This document shows, piece by piece, positions 16,755 through 24,747 of a stretch of DNA of 53,131 bases. Origin of the DNA: Verrucomicrobiota bacterium (GTDB lineage: Bacteria; Verrucomicrobiota; Verrucomicrobiia; Verrucomicrobiales; DEV007); assembly GCA_020630975.1 (NCBI GenBank), contig JAHDID010000043.1, positions 1 to 53,131 on the forward strand. Direction: 5' to 3'. Numbering within the stretch: position 1 is the first letter of the stretch; every line of letters begins with the position of its first letter. A program made the position numbers and the translations under genes. A model generated the notes under the pieces. It did no database searches. It was not told the origin of the DNA and worked only from the letters and a program-made list of their open reading frames with translations.

Positions 16755-19700
16755 ATGAAATGGCTGTTTGGTTTTCTAGTTTTGCTGTTCGGGGCACAGG
16801 CATACTCCCAGGTGGCGCCGACTCGGCAGGCTTTTGCGGATGCAGCTGGAGATCCAGAGGGCGTGCCTGTGGAGGCGTTTGAGCTGTCGCGGGATGATCT
16901 GCAGATCGAGGTGTGGGCCGAGTCGCCGATGATCTTTTCGCCGGTGGCGATGGATGTTGACGCGCGGGGGCGGATCTGGGCGACGGAGGGGATCGACTAC
17001 AAGCAAAAGGCCCGTGTGGCGGCCGGGCAATCGATCATCGTGCTGGAGGATACCGATGGCGATGGCCGGGCAGACAGTTCACACGTGTTTGTCACCGAGC
17101 CGAAGATGCGGCCTGCGCCGATGGGCATCGCGGTTTTCGACAATCGGATCGTGCTGTCTGCGACGCCAGAGATCATCGTGTACACCGATGTCGACCGAGA
17201 CGCGGTGTTCGACCCTGGCGTGGACCGGCGCGAGGTGTTTTTGGAGGGCTTTCGCAATAAAACTCACGATCACACCGTGCACGCGGTGGTAGGTGCGCCG
17301 AGTGGCCAGTGGCATTTCTCGTTTGGCAACTGTGGGGCGCAGATCGAGACGGTGGATGGCCGTAGCTACAGTGCCAACTGTTACTACGGGCACCCTGATG
17401 GCATCGGCACGGTCAGCTCCGATGGTCATACCTATGTGGGTGGGGCGACGATGCGGATCAATCCCGATGGCACGGGGCTGGAGGTGACCGCTCACAATAT
17501 GCGCAACCCGCACGACATGGCGATCAGCGCCTATGGCGATATCTACCAGAGCGATAATGATGACCCCGCCCACTGCCGCACCTCGTGGGTGATGGAGTAT
17601 GGCAATATGGGCTACGCCGATCTGCGCGATGGCAGTCGCTCGTGGGAGGAAGTGGCCAAAAGCTGGGAAGAGCCCGCGGGCTGGAGCCGTGGGCGGCGCT
17701 ACTCCAGCTCTCACTGGCGCGAAAACTACCCCGGTGCCTGCCCACCAGGCACCGTCTATGGAGCTGGCTCGCCTACTGGAAATGCGCTGATCGAGGATGG
17801 TGTGCTGGGATTGGACGGGACCTTCGTGCACTGCTGTATGGTGAGAAAAGAGCTGATGCACAGCCGCCCAGTGCTGACTGGATCGCACTACCAGATGCAG
17901 GAGCTGGAGCCACTGGTGAAGCTAAAGGATAGTGAAAAAGGCCAGCACTTTCTGCCGACCGATGTGGTGGTGGGACTGGATGGCAGTTTGTATCTGAGTG
18001 ATTTCTACAACGACACCAGCCGTCGCACCAATCAAGTGAGTGGCACAATCTATCGAATCTCAAAGAAGGCTCAAACCTCATCGCCCACCAAGTCGCAAGT
18101 GGCAGAGATCGACTACACGACACTGGCTGGCCAGGTGGCCGCGCTGAGTAGTCCGGTAGGAAATGTGCGCAGCCATGCGGCGAGTCTATTGGTCGCTCAG
18201 GGCGAGGCGGCTGTGGCAGTGGTGCAGCCGCTGCTGCTATCGAATCGCCCAGAGCTATGCGCACGCGCCATATGGGTACTAGCCCAGTTGGGTGACGAGG
18301 GGCGAGGGCTGGTCGAGCCTTATTTGCAAAATGGCGAGGCGGTGGCCATAGCAGCCTACCGTGCATTGCGCCTAGCCGATCCTGACGGTCTGCTGGAGCG
18401 CGCTGCGGAGCTGGCCAGCCACGACTCGGCTGCGCTGCGCCGCGAGGTAGCGGTATCGCTGCGGGATTGGGGCTTTGCTGAGAGTGAGGGGGTATTAGCG
18501 GCATTGGCGAGTCGCTATCAGGCGGGCGATCGCTACTACCTCGAGGCGCTGGGCATTGCTTTCACTGGGAAAGAAGAGGCTGTCTATCGGCAGATCATCC
18601 GTCCGCAGATCGGTGCGCCTGCGCAGTGGGACCGTGTGGCAGTCGATCTGGCCTGGCGTCTGCATACCCAAGAGGCGATCGCGGATCTAGAGGTCTACCT
18701 GCGTGAGCAGCGTCCAGATCTGGAGACGTTTCGGCATGTGGCGATGGCTTTTGCCAGTTTTCGCAGCCCGGAGCAGCGGGCAGAAAACCTAGCTCGACTG
18801 GAGTCGATCGCCAGTCTCGACTGGGCTGCTGGCGAGGACTACCAGACGACGATCCGCGAGATCATCGCCAAGGATCTGAATGAGCTGAAGGGGCAGAAAG
18901 TCGATTTCACTAGCGAGGTGCCTCGCCAGTTTGGCACGCCGACTGTGGTATCCGAGCCTGCGGCGATCGCGGCCCTAGTGGGCGATGCCAAAGCAGGGGC
19001 TGTGCAGACCGCTCGCTGCTACATGTGCCACAAGGTCGCGGGACAGGGCGTGGCCTTTGGCCCGGACCTGACCCATTGGGGCAGCGAGCGTACCATCGAG
19101 CAGATCGTGCGCGAGATCGTAGAGCCCGATGCCCATCTCGCCCATGGCTACGACACGCCAGTGCGGGTGACCACCGGAGCCCATACGCTAGAGGGGCTGC
19201 AGTCGAACTACAGTCACCATGCTGGATCGCTGAAGATCAAGCTAATGGGTGGCGTGACGAAAAAGATTCTGTTTCGCCGATCGGGCGCTCGTGTCGAGCC
19301 GCTAAAAGAGTCGCTCATGCCGAGCGCTGTAGAGATGGGTATGACCGATCAAAACATCCGCGATGTGGCCGAATACCTCAAAACGCTGAACCGTGCCGAA
19401 GAGCCCGCGCCGACGTCAGCCCAGCTAGTCGATAGCAGTGGCCCAGAGTGGATCGCTCTAGGTGAGGAGGACTTTCTGAATGTGAATACCTACACCGACA
19501 CATGGCGCTGGGATGGCGGACATGTCTACTGCACAGGACGCCCGACGGGTGTGATCCGCTATCGCGAGCCGCTGACGGACTTTGAGTTCACCTGTGAGTG
19601 GATGCACAAACGCAAAGGTGGCAACTCGGGGATCTTTCTGTGGGGCAGCTCGGAGTCGATCATCGAGCGTACGACTGGTGTGGGGCGCTTTCCCCATGGG

Positions 19701-20375
19701 GTGGAGGTGCAGGTACTCGATCTGGGCTACGAGGAGGTGTATGAAAAGCAGTTTGGCAAGGTGGGCGATTGGTTCACCTGCCATGGCGATGTGTTCACCG
19801 TAGGGCCGGTGCAGATGCGGCCTTTCCCCCCAGTCGGGCCCAGGGGCAAACGCAGCTTTCCGACAGCTGAGACGACTCGAGGGATCTATGAGTGGAATCA
19901 CTATCACATCCGAGCGGTCGGTGGCGAGGTACGGCTGACGGTGAATGGCGTAGAGGTGTCTGGTGGCGACCAGATCAGCCCCGCCTCTGGCTACCTGTGT
20001 CTGGAGTCCGAGGGGGCCCCTGTAGAGTTTCGTAATATGAAGCTGCGCAAGCTATCGCCGCTGTCACCCGACTTCGAGGTGGTGGATATACCTGTGCCCG
20101 TGTGGGAGGGGCCTCCGTCCAAAGGGGCAACTCAGTCTGAAACGGATCTAAAGGATCACGCCATTCTCGGCACTTGGGACTATCTGGATGGCTACAGCCG
20201 CGAGTTTCGCCCAGATGGCATGTGTATCCTACGCAATGGCTCCGATATCGTCTGGCAGCGTCCGACGATCAAGAAATCTAAGGATACCGTGACTTTGAGG
20301 GGCAACCTTTACCACGAGCTGAAAGCAGACGGAAAACTGCACATTGAGGGCAATTATATCGCTGTGCAGCGCTAA
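16755..20375 (+). CDS. Membrane-bound dehydrogenase: propeller-HEAT-cytochrome c-DUF1080
   Basis: 1206 aa from the ATG at 16755, which gives a clean signal peptide (LFGFLVLLFGAQAYSQ). Order of domains: PVC-type dehydrogenase propeller (about 40-435; DDLQIEVWAESPMIFSP, VLEDTDGDGRADSS, MRNPHDMAISAYGDIYQSDN); HEAT-like alpha repeats (about 455-700; NVRSHAASLLVAQGE, ALRREVAVSLRDWG); cytochrome c heme domain (about 740-880; ARCYMCHKVAGQGVAFGPDL); DUF1080/3-keto-disaccharide hydrolase-like beta-sandwich (about 905-1120; KRKGGNSGIFLWG); and a short C-terminal beta domain (LGTWDYLDG). It probably oxidises a glycan-derived substrate outside the cytoplasm, passing electrons to its own heme. It resembles a fused version of the two-gene operon at 530-3594. 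Confidence 0.92.
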   Translation: MKWLFGFLVLLFGAQAYSQVAPTRQAFADAAGDPEGVPVEAFELSRDDLQIEVWAESPMIFSPVAMDVDARGRIWATEGIDYKQKARVAAGQSIIVLEDTDGDGRADSSHVFVTEPKMRPAPMGIAVFDNRIVLSATPEIIVYTDVDRDAVFDPGVDRREVFLEGFRNKTHDHTVHAVVGAPSGQWHFSFGNCGAQIETVDGRSYSANCYYGHPDGIGTVSSDGHTYVGGATMRINPDGTGLEVTAHNMRNPHDMAISAYGDIYQSDNDDPAHCRTSWVMEYGNMGYADLRDGSRSWEEVAKSWEEPAGWSRGRRYSSSHWRENYPGACPPGTVYGAGSPTGNALIEDGVLGLDGTFVHCCMVRKELMHSRPVLTGSHYQMQELEPLVKLKDSEKGQHFLPTDVVVGLDGSLYLSDFYNDTSRRTNQVSGTIYRISKKAQTSSPTKSQVAEIDYTTLAGQVAALSSPVGNVRSHAASLLVAQGEAAVAVVQPLLLSNRPELCARAIWVLAQLGDEGRGLVEPYLQNGEAVAIAAYRALRLADPDGLLERAAELASHDSAALRREVAVSLRDWGFAESEGVLAALASRYQAGDRYYLEALGIAFTGKEEAVYRQIIRPQIGAPAQWDRVAVDLAWRLHTQEAIADLEVYLREQRPDLETFRHVAMAFASFRSPEQRAENLARLESIASLDWAAGEDYQTTIREIIAKDLNELKGQKVDFTSEVPRQFGTPTVVSEPAAIAALVGDAKAGAVQTARCYMCHKVAGQGVAFGPDLTHWGSERTIEQIVREIVEPDAHLAHGYDTPVRVTTGAHTLEGLQSNYSHHAGSLKIKLMGGVTKKILFRRSGARVEPLKESLMPSAVEMGMTDQNIRDVAEYLKTLNRAEEPAPTSAQLVDSSGPEWIALGEEDFLNVNTYTDTWRWDGGHVYCTGRPTGVIRYREPLTDFEFTCEWMHKRKGGNSGIFLWGSSESIIERTTGVGRFPHGVEVQVLDLGYEEVYEKQFGKVGDWFTCHGDVFTVGPVQMRPFPPVGPRGKRSFPTAETTRGIYEWNHYHIRAVGGEVRLTVNGVEVSGGDQISPASGYLCLESEGAPVEFRNMKLRKLSPLSPDFEVVDIPVPVWEGPPSKGATQSETDLKDHAILGTWDYLDGYSREFRPDGMCILRNGSDIVWQRPTIKKSKDTVTLRGNLYHELKADGKLHIEGNYIAVQR

Positions 20376-20737
20376 CAGGATGTGCTGTAGCTCACCTTTC
20401 ACAGAGAGTCGGAAATTTTAAAGTAATCGCTGTTTTTTTGGGGAGATCTTGATCGTGACAGGGGTGGTTTGAGCGGTTTTGCGGGGTTTATGAGGTGTAG
20501 GTTGCTTGTTCTAAGGGAGTTGGGGTTTATTTGGGGCTTCACGTGGGAACTGGAACTTTCTTAGAGTTGTCACAAAACTTTGTTTGAACTAACCTGCCAA
20601 CTCGCTTGAATGATGATGTCGAGCGTGCCATTTGGGGCGCGAGATTTCTGGGTGTGGCACATGTCGCACTCAACAGTAGAGATTCTCACCTTTGGTTTGA
20701 TCGAGATGAGGGCTCAGACACAAAACATAAAGACTAG
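20376..20737. other. Intergenic leader before the porin gene
   Basis: 362 bp without a gene. No terminator is evident behind the dehydrogenase gene. The second half is a likely promoter and long 5' leader for the porin gene (see 20567-20595). A direct GTGGCACATGTCG-like stretch near 20653 was seen but not interpreted. Confidence 0.5.
20567..20595 (+). promoter_or_regulatory. Possible promoter of the porin gene
   Basis: TTGTCA (20567-20572), 17-bp spacer, TAACCT (20590-20595): five of six -35 and about three of six -10 positions match sigma70. It would give a leader of roughly 135 nt, plausible for a strongly expressed porin. Confidence 0.3.
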
Positions 20738-22057
20738 ATGATAAAAGTTACCGACCTTAAGCGTCTCTTCGTCGCAACTGGTGCTGCCGTTATTGCCGGT
20801 GGTGCTATGGCTGGCGAAGTCGTTATCAACGACAAAGCTCCTATCGAGCTATGTAAGGAAGATCCCGCATTCTGCGACATTTTTAACAAAGGCACTCTCT
20901 ACAAGAACGAGAATGCTGGTCTGATCCAGAAGGTACAGCTCGTAGGCCGCTACCACGGTCAGTACCACGACTCTTCTCTGGATTTCAGCGGCGGAGCTCC
21001 AGGTAATGTGTCTGTTGGCAATCGCTACTGGGAGCACAGAAGAGCTCGTTTGGGTGCAAAGGTGAAATTCGCAAACGGTTGGGAGTTTTACAACGAGTGG
21101 AATGTAGGCGGTATTGCCTCTTCTGGTGAGCAGCTGGGGAGCGGAGATTTCTTCAACTCTCTCGATGTGATGGGCTTTAAAGGTAAGCTTGGTGGCCTTT
21201 CTCTAAACATCGGTAAGCAGAAGGCAAAAATCACTCGCGAGTGGTCGACGTCTTCCAAGCAGATTTTGACTTTCGAGCGCTCTCACATCGTTAATGAGGT
21301 GATCGCTTCTACAGGTAAGCCTTGGGGTATTACTGGCAGCTTCGAAACTGGTGGTATCAAGCACACTCTAGGTGCTTGGCTGGCTGAGTCTGACAGGTCG
21401 CCAGATGGTGGTGGTCGTTTTCCTGATATGGAGACTCGCGGTGCATGGAGCTATCAGGCAGAGACTGCACTTAGTAACAATACCGACCTGCACTTTGATT
21501 ACATGGGAGTGGCAAACACTAGCGGAGCTTTCACTGCCGACGAGCGTCTTGAGGCATCGCCGTACAATCATGTTTTTGCTTTGGGAACTGAGAGTTCTTG
21601 GGATCTTGGGCACTGTGACCGTGAGTTTGGTCTAGTGACTGATCTGATTTATGGTGTGGACCGTCAGGGGCGCGGTGGAAATGACGACTTCGGGCGAGGG
21701 CTTAATGACATGCCTACTGGGGAAGATACCTTTGGAGTCGTGATTATGCCTCATTACGACCTGACGGAGCGCCTGCAGCTGGTGGCAAAGTATAGTTACG
21801 CTTCCAACTCTCGCCTGCATCGTCCACAGCGTCGTGCATTTGATCGTGGTCCTGGAAATTTCACAGATGGCGCACGTCCCAACCTGTCAGACGTTCACAC
21901 TGCTTATATCGGCCTGAACTACCGCATCTGTGGTGATAACCTCAAGTTGATGGCCGGTTACGAGTACCTCACAGCAGACGTTTACGAGGCTGCTGGAGCG
22001 ACTAATGGCACAGTTACAGGTGACACTTGGATGCTTGGTATCCGCACCTACTTCTAG
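20738..22057 (+). CDS. Outer-membrane porin, OprO/OprP-like
   Basis: 439 aa. Signal peptide MIKVTDLKRLFVATGAAVIAGGAMAGE, then alternating amphipathic beta strands: IQKVQLVGRYHGQYHD, RARLGAKVKFANGWEFYNEWNVG, LSLNIGKQKAKITREW, and a C-terminal strand WMLGIRTYF ending in phenylalanine, the usual beta-barrel insertion signal. The layout RRARLGAKVKF / GKQK is like phosphate- or pyrophosphate-selective porins. It would form a 16- or 18-strand barrel; substrate is not decided. Codon use is more uniform and pyrimidine-ending (TCT, GGT, CGT) than in its neighbours, and a strong terminator follows, both signs of high expression. Confidence 0.85.
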   Translation: MIKVTDLKRLFVATGAAVIAGGAMAGEVVINDKAPIELCKEDPAFCDIFNKGTLYKNENAGLIQKVQLVGRYHGQYHDSSLDFSGGAPGNVSVGNRYWEHRRARLGAKVKFANGWEFYNEWNVGGIASSGEQLGSGDFFNSLDVMGFKGKLGGLSLNIGKQKAKITREWSTSSKQILTFERSHIVNEVIASTGKPWGITGSFETGGIKHTLGAWLAESDRSPDGGGRFPDMETRGAWSYQAETALSNNTDLHFDYMGVANTSGAFTADERLEASPYNHVFALGTESSWDLGHCDREFGLVTDLIYGVDRQGRGGNDDFGRGLNDMPTGEDTFGVVIMPHYDLTERLQLVAKYSYASNSRLHRPQRRAFDRGPGNFTDGARPNLSDVHTAYIGLNYRICGDNLKLMAGYEYLTADVYEAAGATNGTVTGDTWMLGIRTYF

Positions 22058-22097
22058 GCTAAACTACTTTAACTCTTAATTATCTTATATACCCCGG

Positions 22098-22126
22098 GGC
22101 GGAGTCGAAAGACTCCGCCTTTTTTT
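22098..22126 (+). terminator. Rho-independent terminator of the porin gene
   Basis: Perfect 9-bp stem GGCGGAGTC (22098-22106), GAAA tetraloop, GACTCCGCC (22111-22119), then seven T. It starts 41 bp after the porin stop codon. Confidence 0.95.
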
Positions 22127-22142
22127 GTGGTGGCCCGGGAGC

Positions 22143-22160
22143 GCCGACGTCCTCGTCGGC
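22143..22160. repeat. GCCGACG...CGTCGGC hairpin repeat
   Basis: Palindrome with 7-bp arms (22143-22149 and 22154-22160) and loop TCCT. This GCCGACGTCCTCGTCGGC word is, from memory, a dispersed intergenic repeat in Verrucomicrobiota. It lies between the porin terminator and the larger palindrome cluster. Confidence 0.6.
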
Positions 22161-22439
22161 TTCTAGAGTTTCAGACCTCAACATAAACCCCTTATTGCGC
22201 AACATAACGCTCGCAGGAATCTATGCTGAATTTTGAAGCCGTTCAGACCGTTGACTGATTTTTATTCCGAGCGTCTGTAAAGCCCATGGTGAAAGGGGCT
22301 GCAGCACATAACTACGCAAAAAACAGAAAGGAGTACAAGGGGGAGGAATATGGTTGAATCGAGCCTGAAAATCCTCACAACCGATGTGTCGTTTTTGAGC
22401 AGCTCACCGGAGCGGAAGGGAAGTGGTAGTGGTAATGTT

Positions 22440-22643
22440 GGTGGAACGTTTCTACCACCCTTCCAGGGTGGGGTAATGCTTAAAGATATTCGACCCGGGG
22501 TTTTACCCCGGGCTAATAGCTGTTAGCCCCTCCGGGGCTCGGGATTTTACTAGTCCCGGAGGGACTCAAAGATGATAGCCGGTGGCAAGCCTAGCGCAGC
22601 CACCGGGTGTGGAGCATAACTGTAGCTGCACCCCGGCGGGGTG
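22440..22643. repeat. Cluster of seven short palindromes
   Basis: Seven successive inverted repeats fill about 200 bp: GGTGG/CCACC (22440-22459), CCACCCT/AGGGTGG (22455-22471), CCCGGGGT/ACCCCGGG (22495-22511), AGCCCC/GGGGCT (22523-22538), AGTCCC/GGGACT (22551-22565), CCGGTGGC/GCCACCGG (22577-22606) and GCACCCC/GGGGTGC (22627-22643). Such mosaics are known between genes in planctomycetes and Verrucomicrobiota and may be REP/RAYT-type nonautonomous elements, but no transposase gene is present here. The rest of the 700-bp gap between the porin and the RimK fusion gene (22161-22439 and 22644-22757) shows no convincing gene. Confidence 0.8.
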
Positions 22644-22757
22644 CTAGAAATTGTTGTTAACCTATGGCGTACCAGTGTCCGACCAGCCGAAACCAGAAAC
22701 GACATTATAATCTGCGAGTTACCAAAGCTGCTGAAGGGGCTATGTTGAGTTCTTAGT

Positions 22758-24155
22758 TTAGCCGACACTCGTCTCTGGCTGAGTCCAGCCGAGTTTTTTC
22801 TCGATCGCTTTGATCATCAGGCTGGCGATATCTTTACCAGTCGCCGTCTCGATGCCCTCCAGACCAGGCGAAGAGTTCACTTCTAGCAGTAGTGGGCCTT
22901 TCTTCGAGCGGATGATGTCGACCCCTGCGACCTTGAGATCGAAGACTTTCGCGGCCTTGATGGCTAGACGCTTCTCCTCGGCAGTAATTTTTACGATACT
23001 GGCAGTGCCACCTTGGTGGATATTGGCGCGAAACTCGCCAGCGGCAGCTGTGCGTTCGATGGAGGCAACCACACGGCCGTCGATGACGAAACAGCGCAGG
23101 TCCTTGCCCTGAGCTTCGCGCACAAACTCCTGCACCAGTAGGTTGGCCTTGAGCGATTTGAAAGCATTGATCACCGAGTCGGCCGCTTTAGTGGTCTCTG
23201 CCAGCACCACACCGCGCCCCTGCGTGCCCTGTAGCAGCTTCACGATGAGTGGCGCTCCGCCGACCATATCGATGAGATCGGCGGTATCGACAGGCGAGTT
23301 GGCAAAGCCACTGGTCGGGATATCTAGCCCTTCTTTGAGCATGAGCTGCATGGAGTAGAGTTTGTCGCGCGATTGGGTGATCGCTTCGGCGGAGTTGAGC
23401 GCAAATTTGCCGAGTCCTTCGAAGTGGCGTGTCAGAGCGCAGCCGTAGAAGGTCATCGATGGGCGGATGCGAGGAATCACAGCATCGAGGTGATTGAGAC
23501 TGGAGCCACCGCGGTAGAGGGCCTCAGGGGACTCAGGATCCATCTTCATGTAGCAGTGCTGGATGTTGAGAAAGGATATGGTGTGCCCGCGCTGTTCGCC
23601 AGCCTCGAGGATGCGCTGGTTGCTGTAGAGGTCGGGATTGCTGGCCAGCAGGCCGATACGTAGCCCAGAGTGTTCTTTCTCCATGACACGGTAGAGAGAT
23701 CTGATATCGTCGTCGCTGCGATCGCCTAGGCACAGTTCCTCTGAGGGATCGACGAGCATGCGGCCGGCCATGGCCTCTCGGCCGAGGAGCATGCGAAAGC
23801 CCATGCTATCGCGATTGGTCAGGGTGATCTCGGGGAAGAACTGCTGGCCACCGATCTCCATGAGAGTACGGATCACGTAGCGTTTCTCCCGCTCGCCATT
23901 GGAGCTTTTGATGATACGGCGATCGACCACTGGGGCTTCGCAGCGGATGTTGATCTTGCGATTTTTCTGGATCGGATGGACGTCGAAGCTGACCCACTTT
24001 TCGCTGGCTCGTGTGAAGGGCTGAATGTTGAAGGCGTGTAGCGACGATGTCTTGGCTCCAGAGTCGACCCGTACCTTGATCGCCGGAATTTTCAACTCAT
24101 GTAGTGCCACCCATTCTGCACTACCTACGATGATCTTTTCGTCAGAAAAATCCAT
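22758..24155 (-). CDS. rimK: Retropepsin-like zinc-protease domain fused to RimK ATP-grasp ligase
   Basis: 465 aa, about 160 longer than E. coli RimK. Residues about 6-150 are a PF05618-type domain (often named ATP-dependent zinc protease) with the aspartic-protease-like motif VDSGAKTSSLHA (Asp31) and MLLGREAMAGRMLVDP. Residues about 163-460 are RimK: GLLASNPDLYSNQRILEAGEQRG, DAVIPRIRPSMTFYG, PLIVKLLQGTQGRGVVLAE (ATP grasp), DLRCFVIDGRVVASIER and GPLLLEVNSSPGLEGIE (metal site). RimK adds glutamates to the C-terminus of ribosomal protein S6 or related targets. The fused protease-like part may remove or trim the modification; that pairing is inferred. The gene has a small hairpin in its leader. 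Confidence 0.93.
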   Translation of the reverse strand: MDFSDEKIIVGSAEWVALHELKIPAIKVRVDSGAKTSSLHAFNIQPFTRASEKWVSFDVHPIQKNRKINIRCEAPVVDRRIIKSSNGEREKRYVIRTLMEIGGQQFFPEITLTNRDSMGFRMLLGREAMAGRMLVDPSEELCLGDRSDDDIRSLYRVMEKEHSGLRIGLLASNPDLYSNQRILEAGEQRGHTISFLNIQHCYMKMDPESPEALYRGGSSLNHLDAVIPRIRPSMTFYGCALTRHFEGLGKFALNSAEAITQSRDKLYSMQLMLKEGLDIPTSGFANSPVDTADLIDMVGGAPLIVKLLQGTQGRGVVLAETTKAADSVINAFKSLKANLLVQEFVREAQGKDLRCFVIDGRVVASIERTAAAGEFRANIHQGGTASIVKITAEEKRLAIKAAKVFDLKVAGVDIIRSKKGPLLLEVNSSPGLEGIETATGKDIASLMIKAIEKKLGWTQPETSVG

Positions 24156-24161
24156 GTGTGG

Positions 24162-24185
24162 TTTTGTTAAGAAAACCTAACAAAA
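24162..24185 (-). promoter_or_regulatory. AT-rich hairpin in the leader of the RimK fusion gene
   Basis: Inverted repeat TTTTGTTA (24162-24169) and TAACAAAA (24178-24185) around an 8-base loop, ending 7 bp upstream of the start codon. It could be an operator or an RNA hairpin that limits ribosome access. No regulator is known. Confidence 0.35.
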
Positions 24186-24212
24186 CCGCGTACTAGGCGA
24201 AGTGCAAGACAC

Positions 24213-24239
24213 AAAAACGGCAGGCTAAGGTGCCTGCCG
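24213..24239 (-). terminator. Rho-independent terminator of the 24275-24622 gene
   Basis: Read on the minus strand: an 8-bp stem CGGCAGGC/GCCTGCCG (24239-24232 with 24225-24218), 6-base loop, then five T (24217-24213). It lies 36 bp downstream of the stop codon of the small membrane-protein gene. Confidence 0.85.
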
Positions 24240-24274
24240 AGTGTTGCTAATTTGGCTGTGTTACCCGTTTGAAC

Positions 24275-24622
24275 TTAATGCTTTGCAGGTTTCAGCGAGA
24301 ACAGCAGGCTCAGGAAGCCAACGATGACAAAGGCGACGGCGAACACACCTTTGACTACGGCTAGGACAGTGGCGCCAGCCATTGCTGTGCTGACTGCCAT
24401 GTAAAGCAGTAGAAACGAAAGCGCTACGGCGAAGATACCACCCCAGACTTCTACCGCTTTGGCAGAGATCCTCAGGCACCCAAGGACAGAAAACATCAAA
24501 ACGAAGAGAAGTCCAAATACGATTAGTGGGAACCAATTTCCATTGGATGCGATCACACAGGTCTCTGAGAGAGCCCAAGAAAGACCGACGACGTAGAAAA
24601 AGCCTAGAGTGAGTGAGTTCAT
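24275..24622 (-). CDS. Small four-helix membrane protein, unknown
   Basis: 115 aa from the ATG at 24622; a TTG at 24676 would add 18 residues but break the natural membrane start MNSLTLGFFYVVGLSWAL. Four hydrophobic helices follow (about 3-20, 26-48, 56-78, 82-105), ending SLKPAKH. No conserved charged or metal-binding residues are seen. It is probably an inner-membrane protein; function unknown. It has its own terminator, and the proline-rich secreted protein gene lies 125 bp upstream on the same strand. Confidence 0.6.
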   Translation of the reverse strand: MNSLTLGFFYVVGLSWALSETCVIASNGNWFPLIVFGLLFVLMFSVLGCLRISAKAVEVWGGIFAVALSFLLLYMAVSTAMAGATVLAVVKGVFAVAFVIVGFLSLLFSLKPAKH

Positions 24623-24747
24623 TGCTGCGGGAATAATCCGTCTGATCTGCGTAAGCGCAAACGGAAACCTTACCAACCAGAGGTACGAGCAAAAAGTGGC
24701 GGTGGATGCCCCCAGCGTCTCAATCGCTTTGCTAGCTAGCTCTGGGT

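Noticed and set aside
22350-22526. 58-codon frame after a strong GGGGGAGGA
   Set aside because: Its second half is made of the palindrome cluster and the product is Gly/Ser-rich and not protein-like; it may be a chance frame.
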